A stretch of DNA of 64,000 bases from Pseudoalteromonas byunsanensis (GTDB lineage Bacteria > Pseudomonadota > Gammaproteobacteria > Enterobacterales > Alteromonadaceae), in assembly GCF_001854475.1 (NCBI RefSeq), contig NZ_MNAN01000037.1, positions 414,881 to 478,880 of the forward strand, written 5' to 3'. A model generated the notes under the pieces. The model had not been told where the DNA came from. It did not search any database and was given only the letters and a program-made list of their open reading frames with translations. This document shows, piece by piece, positions 19,589-28,582 of the stretch. The position numbers and the translations under genes are program-made. Position 1 is the stretch's first letter. Each line of letters starts with the position of its first letter.

Positions 19589-19986
19589 TAGAATATACTC
19601 CAGTCAGTTTTTAATCTTCTTCTGTATTGGCTACTCATTGCCGCGTTAACCTTAATGACCTGTTGTGCTAGCACCACCTGCTCAGAGTTAATTAAACGAA
19701 AGGTCATATTCTTTTGTAGCGAGATATCGAGTTTTTCCACAACGCTTTTTTTCCCATGCCAACACTGCATTTTAGTCTCTTCTTGATATAAGCAGGCATC
19801 AATTGGGTGTGGGGCTTGCCAATTTACTTTAACCGTCATCTTACAAAGCTCACCCAACTGCCTGACAATACAAGTAATTGGTTTTATTTCTAAGTTGGGA
19901 GCATTTGTTAAAGTCCCTGTCGCCATTAAATTTGTGCAACCAAGCAGCAAAGATAATGCAACCGCAAGCTGTATACTAGAATTCAT
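19588..19986 (-). CDS. DUF3019 secreted protein
   Basis: A 132-residue exported protein with an N-terminal signal (SIQLAVALSLLLGC; the Cys could be a lipobox cysteine), four cysteines in the mature part and the DUF3019 pattern (ITCIVRQLGELCKMTV, CLYQEETKMQCW). I chose the ATG at 19986, which overlaps the stop of mipA by 11 bp; a longer frame reaching 20241 lies inside mipA and is not a credible start. Its place between an outer-membrane protein and a two-component system suggests a role as periplasmic sensor accessory (inference). Confidence 0.8.
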   Translation of the reverse strand: MNSSIQLAVALSLLLGCTNLMATGTLTNAPNLEIKPITCIVRQLGELCKMTVKVNWQAPHPIDACLYQEETKMQCWHGKKSVVEKLDISLQKNMTFRLINSEQVVLAQQVIKVNAAMSSQYRRRLKTDWSIF

Positions 19987-20884
19987 ACAGCCCTCCAATA
20001 AAGATACTGCTGGAGCCACTATCTCTAAGTAATGGACTATCACTGATCCCATCAGCCAACCATGTATGCTTAATATTGAACTTAAACTGCCAGTGTTTGT
20101 TGATTCTATGGTTGTATGCCATCGACAAAAATGGAGAAATACTACTGCGCCCTTGATAATACAAACGCGGATCGGAACTGTCTGTTGTACGTAGTCCGTA
20201 ATAATAATCAACCAATTGCTGACTTTGCCACTGCGCACCAACTTTCAGCTGAAGTTTCGCTTGAGTCTCTATAGGCAAAGGCAATTGTTGACTGAAAGTG
20301 ACAGTCGCATTCTGCCCCTTGTACACACCACCTAAATCATGAAGCCAAGACACGGTTAGTTTACTATTGTCATTGATATACCAATGTAAAAGTAACCCAC
20401 CATCAATAGTCCAATCTCGGTGAGTAATTTCATCTATACGAATTTTAGGTTTATAAGCAGGTGTTTTGGTGGGGTGATCGCCTTCGGAAGGTACGCTCTC
20501 AGGTAAATTGTCGACCACCATGCCATTCACATCGAGATATTTCTCTGGAGCGGCGATGCTACGAAGATGATGTCGTTCAAAAAACGCCTGTTCGACATTA
20601 GGTTCAACAATAACGCTTAAATCAAAATTATGCTGATGACTGAACGTATACCCTAAAGTGGTATTTTCTAAAAAGAACTTATCACCGTAGTAGCTAAAGT
20701 AAGGTAAGAAAAACAGCGGTATATCGTCACCTCCTTCTAAAGGATTGGTCATTACCCCAGCCCCAATAGCAACAGCAAATTGCCATTGACCGACCTCAAT
20801 GCAGCCTTCTTCTTGGGACTGACATTGCTGAGCATGCACCCCCATCGATGCTAACATGCTCATGGCAACTAAAACCTGCTTCAA
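19976..20884 (-). CDS. MipA/OmpV family outer-membrane protein
   Basis: A 302-residue beta-barrel protein with a signal peptide (cleavage after VHAQ near 19) and the family pattern at the start of the barrel: VAIGAGVMTNPLEGGDD, LPYFSYYGDKFFLENTTLGY. It ends in an aromatic residue, FIGGLYEF, as barrel substrates usually do. First gene of the mipA-DUF3019-rstA-rstB chain; in relatives such OmpV-like proteins respond to osmotic or antibiotic stress, but its ligand here is unknown. Confidence 0.88.
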   Translation of the reverse strand: MKQVLVAMSMLASMGVHAQQCQSQEEGCIEVGQWQFAVAIGAGVMTNPLEGGDDIPLFFLPYFSYYGDKFFLENTTLGYTFSHQHNFDLSVIVEPNVEQAFFERHHLRSIAAPEKYLDVNGMVVDNLPESVPSEGDHPTKTPAYKPKIRIDEITHRDWTIDGGLLLHWYINDNSKLTVSWLHDLGGVYKGQNATVTFSQQLPLPIETQAKLQLKVGAQWQSQQLVDYYYGLRTTDSSDPRLYYQGRSSISPFLSMAYNHRINKHWQFKFNIKHTWLADGISDSPLLRDSGSSSIFIGGLYEF

Positions 20885-21094
20885 ACTTACCTCCTCTGTT
20901 TAGTTATTGTGGTGTTTTTTCTAGATGTCACCTAACCTACGTTTAGTAAGTCACCCACTATTGCTAATTTACCATTGTATTTGCAATTTGCTATCTAGAG
21001 TAACACTTAATAACAATTCTCTGTTTAAAGGTAACAGTTAATCTGGCGGGATTTTGTACATTAGTACTAACTCATTTATAGAAGGAGATATAAA

Positions 21095-23095
21095 GTGCTT
21101 TATTCAAGATTACTAGCCGTTGGGGTTACGTTGTTACTAAGCGCATGTTCAAGCGATAGTGACAATGAAAACTCAAAAGATAACCCCACAAAAATACCAA
21201 ATTTAAATGATATCAAGGTATCAACTAGCCCACTTGCCAGAGCGAGTTCTGAGCAGTTTTCTAACCATTTAAAAAATGGTTTATTTATGAACCGTTATAG
21301 AACATCTCTGTATCCGGATAGTTTAGAGATCGATAGCCCAGCTACCACCGAAGATTTCTCGGTTACAAATCAGCAAGAGCTGGGAGTTGATGAAGCCGAT
21401 AGAGTCAAATACGATGGCCAATACATGTATATCGCTGGTAACAGTGCTCAAAACCTGCAAGCTTCTGAGCAGTATCGTCAGTTTGTTCGCATTATGAAGC
21501 GCGATGCTGAGGGCAACCTCACACAAGTAAATGATGTCACTAGCACTGAAGTTGCCTATCAAAAGCAGCGCCTTTACTTAACAGACAATACCCTCACCGT
21601 GCTAAGCCATGACAGTGGCTGGTTTGGTATTGCGGAGCCAGCGGCCACAGGTGGTATAGCTGAGAGTACGTTTCCTGCACCCACCACCAACCAATTTGAA
21701 TTCAGCCTAATGGATGTGACGACACCTGAACAGGTTACTGTAAAGGCCCATTACACTATCGAAGGGCTCCTGATTGACAGTAGGGTAATAGACAATAATC
21801 TGTACCTAGTAAGTAATTATTATCCACAATTTGATGGCTTTACGGGCACAGATCACACAGAGCAAAGTAAACTTAAAGACTATCAAGCGATACAACAAGA
21901 GCACATTAATCAGTTGCTGCCAAAAATTGAGAATGTGAGCACTGGCGAGTCAGCATTGTTGTTTAATACCAATGATTGTTACATCAATAATGACGCAACT
22001 GAACTAGATGGTTTCAACGCCATCATGACCATTACAAAGGTTTCGCTAACGGACCCGACTCAGCGCAGCGCTATTTGTGTCAACACACAGGTTGATGGTC
22101 TATATGCATCATCAAAAACACTCTATACCTTTGCAACGAATTATTCAGCAAATGACTTAAACTCTGTTATCCATAAATTTGATTTAAGTGATAGTACGCT
22201 CAATTATGTCGCAACTGGTGAGGTTTCTGGACATTTTGGCTGGAGAAATGAGAACCTACGCTTCAGCGAGTTAGGCCAGCACTTACGTGTAGTAACCTCT
22301 AGCGGTGACAATATCAATGGTTATAAGCACAAACTCAGGGTTATAGAGCAACAAGGCCAGTCACTGGTTGTAACCAGCGAACTTCCCAATGAGAGCTTTC
22401 CAACTCCGCTGGGTAAGGTCAACGGTGATGGCATCGTCGATGAAGATATCTATGCTGTGCGCTTTACAGATAACCGCGCTTTTGTGGTGACCTTTAGACA
22501 AGTTGACCCACTCTATGTTATAGACCTATCGAACATGCAAATGCCGAAAATAGCTGGGGCATTAGAAATTCCAGGTTACTCGGCTTACTTACACCCTGTA
22601 AACGAAAACTTATTGCTTGGTGTTGGCCAACATGTGGATCAAATCGACACCGACCTGCCTGTGATAGGACAAGGCGCAAAAGTGAGTCTATTCGACATCA
22701 GCGACATTACCAATCCACAACAACTCAGCGAGCATGTTTTCCAAAATGGATATACCGCCGCCGAGAATGATTATCACGCGTTTAATCTGCTAATGATGAA
22801 CAATGGCCTACTACGTTTTACGTTACCCATAGAGTCTTGGCATGAAGAGAACTCCTCGCAAACTACCTGGAACAGAGAAAATATGCTGGCGGCTTTCGAG
22901 GTCGATACTAATACCATGCAGTTAAACTATATTGGTGGCAGCACCGTTAGCTACTCAGACAGCAGCGATGTGCCCTATGTCTGGTCTGGAGAAGATCGCG
23001 CGATCATCCACCTAGATGACCTGTATTACATTCATGGCAATTATATCTGGCAAAGTGACTGGCAAACTCCAGAGGTTAATAACGGCCCTCTTTAA
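21095..23095 (+). CDS. Secreted beta-propeller domain lipoprotein
   Basis: A 666-residue protein with a lipoprotein signal (LLLSACSSDSD, Cys about 18) and the bacterial beta-propeller domain pattern from about residue 75: TTEDFSVTNQQELGVDEADRVKYDG, then repeated blades with YVVS/LYTFA strands. No catalytic motif. The start is GTG with a strong GGAG-type site 8 nt upstream. Probably surface- or periplasm-anchored and binding a protein or polysaccharide partner; a distinct role is unknown. Single gene. Confidence 0.8.
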   Translation: MLYSRLLAVGVTLLLSACSSDSDNENSKDNPTKIPNLNDIKVSTSPLARASSEQFSNHLKNGLFMNRYRTSLYPDSLEIDSPATTEDFSVTNQQELGVDEADRVKYDGQYMYIAGNSAQNLQASEQYRQFVRIMKRDAEGNLTQVNDVTSTEVAYQKQRLYLTDNTLTVLSHDSGWFGIAEPAATGGIAESTFPAPTTNQFEFSLMDVTTPEQVTVKAHYTIEGLLIDSRVIDNNLYLVSNYYPQFDGFTGTDHTEQSKLKDYQAIQQEHINQLLPKIENVSTGESALLFNTNDCYINNDATELDGFNAIMTITKVSLTDPTQRSAICVNTQVDGLYASSKTLYTFATNYSANDLNSVIHKFDLSDSTLNYVATGEVSGHFGWRNENLRFSELGQHLRVVTSSGDNINGYKHKLRVIEQQGQSLVVTSELPNESFPTPLGKVNGDGIVDEDIYAVRFTDNRAFVVTFRQVDPLYVIDLSNMQMPKIAGALEIPGYSAYLHPVNENLLLGVGQHVDQIDTDLPVIGQGAKVSLFDISDITNPQQLSEHVFQNGYTAAENDYHAFNLLMMNNGLLRFTLPIESWHEENSSQTTWNRENMLAAFEVDTNTMQLNYIGGSTVSYSDSSDVPYVWSGEDRAIIHLDDLYYIHGNYIWQSDWQTPEVNNGPL

Positions 23096-23102
23096 TAAAA
23101 TA

Positions 23103-23219
23103 GGTATCAGCCCGTCACCTTTTTGATGAAGCTAGCTGATACCCGTTTGACGACTTCTTTAACATGCAAGAATTTCCACCGAGTGGATTAGTACAAAGTG
23201 GATTCCCACCGAGTGGATT
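23103..23219. repeat. Convergent intergenic region with hairpins and a repeated CCACCGAGTGG
   Basis: Between convergent stops there is a 9-bp inverted repeat, GGTATCAGC (23103-23111) with GCTGATACC (23135-23143), that could end the beta-propeller transcript. Next come two copies of CCACCGAGTGGATT (23176-23189 and 23206-23219), each itself a small CCAC/GTGG hairpin, with a further GTGGATT between them. The second copy abuts the stop of the HEAT-repeat gene. Confidence 0.5.
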
Positions 23220-24791
23220 CTAAGTTGGTTGGGCGCTTAACAGCTCAGCCAGCTTATTTTTAACCACTGGATTATTCGTGGTGTGTTGCAGCTGTTTTAA
23301 TTTAACTAAACTTGCCGCACTCAAAGGCTGGCCTGATTCCATAATCGTGCGCGCAAACGCCGCAACATACTTTGGATGTGGCGCACTCAGTAATGCACTA
23401 ACAACTTCCTCTTGATAACCAACATGTTTACTGAGCACTTTGATGCTATTGAGCTTAGCTCCATCATCATGACCATGTAATAACGCTGGCAATTGGGCAA
23501 GTAATCCTTTGTCTTTACTGTTGCCAATGGCCAATACCGTCGTTGCCAAATTTTGCTCAGCAGTTAAATTACGCTCTAGATAAAGGGCAACATTATGTGC
23601 TTGTTCTGGTGAAAAGTGTGCCATGGTGCCAATACTTAGTAATGCAGTATTGGCGACCTGATGCCCTGACTGCTGTGCAATTGACTCTAGCGCACGCAGC
23701 GAAAGTTCACTGGATGAGCCAAAGCGCCCCAATGCCATCGCAACTTTGTGTTTGTCCAAATCCGCAGTTTGTTCAAGTTGCAACAAATCCACCAGCATAG
23801 CTTCTGCTTCTGTCGTTTGTAGCTTCTGTAGCGCATAGATAATAGCCGAGCTAAACTGTGGTTGCGCACTCAATAGAGCTTGAATTTCGAAGGCGTTGTA
23901 GTTGCCTATCAGATACGCCCCCACCACCTTGGCTAACTCAGACGAAAGCGAGTCTTTGAGCTTCTCAAGCGCTTGAACCAAAGTCGCTTGGTTGGTTATC
24001 TGAATGTCAGCCTCGGTTATAACTTCAACTTGAAGATGTGCATTGGCATTCGCGTTTGACGCCAGCAAAGTAACTTTTTGAGCGGGTACCTTACTAACCA
24101 GTACCGTTTGCTCAACAACATAGTGCTGTTGTTGCTGTTCCCAGACTCTCTTATTGGTATAGTTTAGTTTTTCAAGCCTACCTTGTTGGCCCATCAACAG
24201 TCGCCAATCTTCTTGTTCTGCTTTAGGCTGATGTTGCGTGTCTAGATAAGACTCTTTGACAATAGAACGTGTAATCTCACTGCCAGCTTGCTGATAACTA
24301 TACTGTACCTGGCGCAACGCATCGCTATAAGTCAGCGGTTGGTCAATGTCATAGCTCAGTAAGTTAAATATTTGTCCGACTACTTGCAAAGTATGTTCAC
24401 CTGGCAAACCGAGCAAATCTAATTGTACAAAACGATTATTTTTACGACGAACGCTAAAAGGCAACTGCTCAACAAGTGGTACTACTTTAGCATCTTGTAT
24501 GTATTGGATGTTGCTTAACAGCCCATGCCAAACATGCTCATCAGTTTGTGGCTGTAACTGCATATGCCAACTGAGCTTTGAATGGGACAAGACCACCTGA
24601 TTAGCACCAGCGATGGAAGAGTCTACTTGTACCATCAAACTCAATTGATTTTCTATCGGTTTAACAGATTCAGTCGACCTATTTTGTACGTGAGTACTGC
24701 GCTTAACTGGCTCGCTAGTCTCCGCTAACCATAAGTATCCAGCCGTCAACATACTGGCCAAACACACCACTATAAGCACTTTAATTTTCAT
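23220..24791 (-). CDS. Signal-anchored protein with beta-rich N-terminal half and HEAT-repeat superhelix
   Basis: A 523-residue protein that I do not recognise by name. Residues about 5-22 form a signal peptide or anchor; 45-260 are beta-strand rich (LSLMVQVDSS, FVQLDLLGLPGEHTLQVVGQ); 270-523 consist of regular paired helices of HEAT type (KHKVAMALGRFGSSSELSLR, NTALLSIGTMAHFSPEQA). A beta domain followed by a helical superhelix is the arrangement found in the N-terminal part of vitellogenin-type large lipid transfer proteins, but this is an architectural resemblance only. It is 42 bp downstream of a secreted-protein gene and probably in its operon. Confidence 0.65.
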   Translation of the reverse strand: MKIKVLIVVCLASMLTAGYLWLAETSEPVKRSTHVQNRSTESVKPIENQLSLMVQVDSSIAGANQVVLSHSKLSWHMQLQPQTDEHVWHGLLSNIQYIQDAKVVPLVEQLPFSVRRKNNRFVQLDLLGLPGEHTLQVVGQIFNLLSYDIDQPLTYSDALRQVQYSYQQAGSEITRSIVKESYLDTQHQPKAEQEDWRLLMGQQGRLEKLNYTNKRVWEQQQQHYVVEQTVLVSKVPAQKVTLLASNANANAHLQVEVITEADIQITNQATLVQALEKLKDSLSSELAKVVGAYLIGNYNAFEIQALLSAQPQFSSAIIYALQKLQTTEAEAMLVDLLQLEQTADLDKHKVAMALGRFGSSSELSLRALESIAQQSGHQVANTALLSIGTMAHFSPEQAHNVALYLERNLTAEQNLATTVLAIGNSKDKGLLAQLPALLHGHDDGAKLNSIKVLSKHVGYQEEVVSALLSAPHPKYVAAFARTIMESGQPLSAASLVKLKQLQHTTNNPVVKNKLAELLSAQPT

Positions 24792-24833
24792 ATTAACTCC
24801 GAAAATTGGCGACCTTGGGCCGCCAGTAAAAAA

Positions 24834-25805
24834 TTAAAGTTGCTGCCAAGTTGGGCTAGCGTATTCGTAAAAGGTTGTTTCACGCTCATAAAGTGGGTCC
24901 CACTTCATGATATCCACGTTGAACTGCAACAAGCCCCATAGTTTCTTGCAGTAGCCTTGAATTTTGCCATCACCACCTGAAAGCTTTCCAGACACTTTCA
25001 ACTCCAAGAAACCTTCTTCACGAATTTCATCATCAACAACAACGCGTCGAATACCCGCTTCAACATAGCCCTTGCCTTTGACTTTCAACAGGCTTAATTT
25101 TCCTTTTACACCCGCCTCGGCAATACCATGACCAAATGAGCCATATGCTGCGCTTGAAACCACACCGCCCACATACGGTTCAACCGACGCATAGATATAA
25201 TCCGGGCGACGCACTCCATCGGCTTCAAAAGGCATGTCGTTACCATAACCGCCAATAACACCGCCAACAGTAAAATCCGCGCCCGCTTCAATGCCTGCGC
25301 CAAATTTAACCCCTAACTTTAATAAACCTAGTGGGTCTAACGGCAATTCGACTTTGGGTTTGAAAGGTTCAGGAATTAGATCAAAATAGTACTCAACAGG
25401 ATAACTTACCGACGCATCTAATAAGTCATCACAATTTGGTTTGAACGCAGCCACAGCATCATCACCCACAGTAAGATTGAAACTCATACCTTGCGTACAA
25501 TCTAACTTAGATGGATCAAAAGAGAACTCTACAAAACCCACCGCCATTTTGAAATTACGGTTGTGTAACTTCAGCCAGTTTCCCCCTTGGTAAAAACCGC
25601 TAGTGGCACCATTGGCAACGCTGTCAACAAACATCCAACCTTGCTGATCTCGATACTGATGTGTACGACCGACCGCATTGTTTTTTGTTACCACGCGAGC
25701 CGTCTGCTCTACATAACCGGGGTCTTTGTACAAAGAAGCATGTGCTGATGACATCGCTAATGTGCCCAGTAGCGCAGAGAAGCACATTGAAGTTAAAATT
25801 TTCAT
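24834..25805 (-). CDS. Secreted protein of unknown function
   Basis: A 323-residue protein with a clear signal peptide (MSSAHASLYK, cleavage near residue 23). The mature part is beta-rich with Gly-rich stretches (FGAGIEAGADFTVGGVIGGY, KGKLSLLKVKGKGYVEAGI) and two pairs of cysteines. No family is recognised. It is the first of two genes, followed by the HEAT-repeat protein, with which it likely works outside the cytoplasm. Confidence 0.65.
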   Translation of the reverse strand: MKILTSMCFSALLGTLAMSSAHASLYKDPGYVEQTARVVTKNNAVGRTHQYRDQQGWMFVDSVANGATSGFYQGGNWLKLHNRNFKMAVGFVEFSFDPSKLDCTQGMSFNLTVGDDAVAAFKPNCDDLLDASVSYPVEYYFDLIPEPFKPKVELPLDPLGLLKLGVKFGAGIEAGADFTVGGVIGGYGNDMPFEADGVRRPDYIYASVEPYVGGVVSSAAYGSFGHGIAEAGVKGKLSLLKVKGKGYVEAGIRRVVVDDEIREEGFLELKVSGKLSGGDGKIQGYCKKLWGLLQFNVDIMKWDPLYERETTFYEYASPTWQQL

Positions 25806-26006
25806 TATTTTTCCTGTATTAACGTTTATGAATAGAAGGGCTGCGCAGCCGAGCGCTAATATAGAGGGTTATATTTACAATTAAGTTACAAATAAACTTG
25901 TTTTAGGTACTTGTCGTTAAATACAGAATTTATAATGAGATTTAGAATATTAGATCAATTGAGATGCACGTTTTATATTCACGGATAATTGGATACAACT
26001 GAAGCC

Positions 26007-26867
26007 TCAAGGTGTTTGTGACATCAACTGACCAAGCACTTCATCAAGGTATATCTTGGTTTTTTGCTGCGCGGTTTCTGGCAGCCACTTTAAATGCGCA
26101 TCATAGAAGTCTCGTTTTTGGTATATCTGCCTGATGTACCCGTCGAATAGCTGCAAAAACTTGCGGCTTTTTGGATTATTGTTACACATCCAATGTCCAA
26201 CAACGTATTTCGGCGCATCGGCGATATCATATTCGCGATATTGGGTAGGTAACTGCTGTTGGTGCCGATATATTTCCGCTGGGAACCCCAACAAAAAATC
26301 AGCTCGTTTTTTTCGAAACATATGATACATGGTGTCGTAATAATTGCTGCCATCACGGAACAACTTATTCTCATTACTCACTTTTTCAAGTTGTCGGTCT
26401 AAGAAAGGTCCATAAGATACTGTGGGTGCCACAACCAACAGCGATTGGCGGTAATGACTGAATAGATGTGGCAAAGATTTAATCTCTCCTTGTTCATTGA
26501 GCACACGCTTGTCTAATGGTTCGTCGCTGGCATGTTGGTACAAACGACGGCTGAGATAAATATTCACAGGCAAGCTGAACAAAAACTCCTGCATTCGTTC
26601 AGGCGTTTTTATCCTGTTAGCTACACACACAACATCATTACTTTCACGCATTGCTTTTAACGAACGCTTATAACTGGCAGGGAGTAATGCGAGCAGTCCA
26701 TGTTTCAGCTCTCGGATCAGTATAAAGTTTGTGTTGTTACCAATGTTAGAAGGGGGGACTTCACGTCGATAAACACTTAAATCAACTTCATCATCAACAT
26801 ACAACTGCACAGCAAATGCATTGTCGAGAAAAAACAATAGTAATAACGAGATCAGAAACACATGCAT
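26007..26867 (-). CDS. Periplasmic binding-protein-like protein (copy 1)
   Basis: A 286-residue exported protein with signal FLISLLLLFFLDNAFAVQ. The pattern resembles the solute-binding family 3 fold without a linked ABC transporter; conserved blocks are VQLYVDDE at the mature N-terminus, SRRLYQHAS, TVSYGPFLD, KKRADFLLGFPAE and VGHWMCNNN. A second copy, alike along its whole length, lies at 28583-29476. I chose the ATG at 26867 because it begins a proper signal peptide; the frame stays open upstream to a TTG at 26933. No signal of a ligand. Confidence 0.72.
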   Translation of the reverse strand: MHVFLISLLLLFFLDNAFAVQLYVDDEVDLSVYRREVPPSNIGNNTNFILIRELKHGLLALLPASYKRSLKAMRESNDVVCVANRIKTPERMQEFLFSLPVNIYLSRRLYQHASDEPLDKRVLNEQGEIKSLPHLFSHYRQSLLVVAPTVSYGPFLDRQLEKVSNENKLFRDGSNYYDTMYHMFRKKRADFLLGFPAEIYRHQQQLPTQYREYDIADAPKYVVGHWMCNNNPKSRKFLQLFDGYIRQIYQKRDFYDAHLKWLPETAQQKTKIYLDEVLGQLMSQTP

Positions 26868-27187
26868 AACAACAAGCAAAAATTTTAAGCAACAATAATT
26901 AGCATAGCTATGAGGTGCAAAATGTACCAACAAAGTAAGTGAGTTATTATTGAACGATTTTTTTGGTACAGATTTTAAACGACTTTATATGCAGAAGCCC
27001 TAACATGAATTACCAGCTTTGGTGAATAAACCTGAACGTTGTATATGTATTGTGAGATCAAAAGCCGCCATTCAAATAAAGGCAAGCAGAGTTAAGATGT
27101 ATAGTGGTCAAATTTATTGTGCCACTAAAATGTGCCCCCATAGCGTTACATGGTAAATCGTCGGATGGCGCTTCGCTTATACCGACC

Positions 27188-27276
27188 TACCGCGCTAATG
27201 TGTGACAAACTTGTGCCATACTGGTGAGCGAAGCGAAACCGGCACACGTTTGGAATCACTCTTAAACGGCTTGTTA
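27188..27276 (-). repeat. Integron-type attC recombination site 1
   Basis: Read on the minus strand it begins TAACAAGCCGTTTAAG and ends GCGGTA, one base from the usual GCGTTA. The inner arms pair: CAAACTTGTGCC (27206-27217) with GGCACACGTTTG (27241-27252), one mismatch, separated by a 23-nt loop. It begins 8 bp after the stop of the small secreted-protein gene, the normal place for attC in a gene cassette. Confidence 0.68.
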
Positions 27277-27284
27277 TGTGCGTG

Positions 27285-27641
27285 CTACCATGACAACTCT
27301 TGCTTAGATGCATTTAAGTTTTCGTTATACATCATTTCAATCATTTGATAAGTACACATATCAACCGTACCGCAGTAATCATGTATAGCGCGGTCTAGAA
27401 TTTCAGGATTTTTTGCATTAGTTAACCGTTTAAATGCATCCAAATTTTCTTTTTCCATCATGCGCAACATAATTTCTTGGCACATATCGACTGTTTCACA
27501 GTAGTCTTTTTTGACGCGATTTTGGATATAGCTAATAACTTCGTTTTGTTGAGCTTTCGAACCATCAAACTGTAAAGGATGAATAAACTCAGCATTTACT
27601 GAAAATGATGCTAAAGCGACTAACAACATAATTTTTCTCAT
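27285..27641 (-). CDS. Small secreted protein with a duplicated Cys motif, in a gene cassette
   Basis: A 118-residue exported protein (signal MLLVALASFSVNA). The mature part has a tandem duplication: KDYCETVDMCQEIMLRMMEK at about 50-70 and HDYCGTVDMCTYQMIEMMYN at about 87-107, both followed by ENLDAF/ENLNAS, so the motif DYC-x-TVDMC-x3-M-x2-MM-x2-ENL occurs twice and supplies two Cys pairs. Function unknown. It lies between two attC sites at a cassette-like distance of about 485 bp from site to site. Confidence 0.72.
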   Translation of the reverse strand: MRKIMLLVALASFSVNAEFIHPLQFDGSKAQQNEVISYIQNRVKKDYCETVDMCQEIMLRMMEKENLDAFKRLTNAKNPEILDRAIHDYCGTVDMCTYQMIEMMYNENLNASKQELSW

Positions 27642-27672
27642 AATAATTTCTTCAAATACTGATTAGCACATG

Positions 27673-27769
27673 TAACGCCGTAATATGGGGCGTATAAATG
27701 CTTGGCTATAATCGCGAAGAATGAGCGCCAGCCAAGCTTTAGACGTCCCATCCACAAATTACCTTGTTA
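27673..27769 (-). repeat. Integron-type attC recombination site 2
   Basis: On the minus strand it starts TAACAAGG and ends GGCGTTA, the two consensus ends. The arms AGCCAAGCTTTAGACGTCCCA (27730-27750) and 27686-27707 pair over 19-20 positions with a single unpaired T in one arm, the extrahelical base that is characteristic of attC, and the loop is 22 nt. It follows the stop of the gene at 27778-28164 by 8 bp. Confidence 0.78.
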
Positions 27770-27777
27770 GTTTTACC

Positions 27778-28164
27778 TTATGCCTCAATTTGTCCCATTT
27801 TATAAATATTAAATAAAATATCATCGGCTCTTTGGTGAACTAGCTTTGCGTTTTCTCCAGGTAAGTAAGAAGATTCTAGCCATTTCGCAAACCAAGCATA
27901 CCCAATGGCATTTCCTAAAGGGGCTTTCCTCATCCATTTTTCGACTTCTTTCACAATAGATTTTTGCTGTTTCTTAGTTTGAGAAAGAATTTGCTCTTTA
28001 GAACCAAATTCATCAAAACAAATTTTTAAGCTAACTTGTATAAAACCAGATTCTTCTCTATCTGTTTGCAAAAGCTCGCTCCAAGCTTCTAGAAGTTCAC
28101 TAAACTCTTTTCTTAAAACTTCAGCTCTTGCCAATTGCCAGCTATAGATAATTTTTTTAAACAT
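27778..28164 (-). CDS. Hypothetical protein in a probable gene cassette
   Basis: A 128-residue soluble, mostly helical protein rich in Lys, Glu and aromatic residues (AIGYAWFAKWLESSYLPGEN). No signal peptide, no family recognised. It is followed directly by attC site 2, as in a gene cassette. An upstream boundary site cannot be found, so whether this is a complete mobile unit is unclear. Confidence 0.6.
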   Translation of the reverse strand: MFKKIIYSWQLARAEVLRKEFSELLEAWSELLQTDREESGFIQVSLKICFDEFGSKEQILSQTKKQQKSIVKEVEKWMRKAPLGNAIGYAWFAKWLESSYLPGENAKLVHQRADDILFNIYKMGQIEA

Positions 28165-28582
28165 TTACGCCAATCCTTTGTGTTAAAACTAACAGCGTAT
28201 TACCGAGAATTCCTGTTAACACTCAATATGTCAATTGCCAGAGTTATCAAAATACGATTTTTAATAACCTAATTATTAACAACTTACACATAGCTACAAG
28301 GAATTACAATTGTTTAGACAGCCCTACAACCTGGGATTTACTTAATCGAGAATGAATAAAATTACATGAATGAGAACACACATCAAAAACAGTATGAAAA
28401 TTAATAGCTTGAATGTTTATGAAAGCTTTAACGAGAAGCCGCTTAAATTACATAACGAGCATAGATTGTTTTTAAGTCTAGATTTTGAATGTCTACTCCT
28501 CGCTCAAACCAGCCCCTGAACTTAAACCTAAACTTCATCGTTACCCCTGTATTATCCGATACGAGCGACTGCATTTATACGT
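28165..28582. other. Gene-free stretch between cassette gene and second binding-protein gene
   Basis: AT-rich, no attC site recognised. A 41-codon frame from ATG 28394 to TGA 28519 exists but has no ribosome-binding site; I do not call it a gene. Confidence 0.5.

Noticed and set aside
19987..20241. Extended N-terminus for the DUF3019 protein
   Set aside because: It lies inside mipA in another frame and precedes the signal peptide; the ATG at 19986 is the sound start.
24091..24098. TTACTAAC inside the HEAT-repeat gene
   Set aside because: Coding, with no second half-site at the proper distance.
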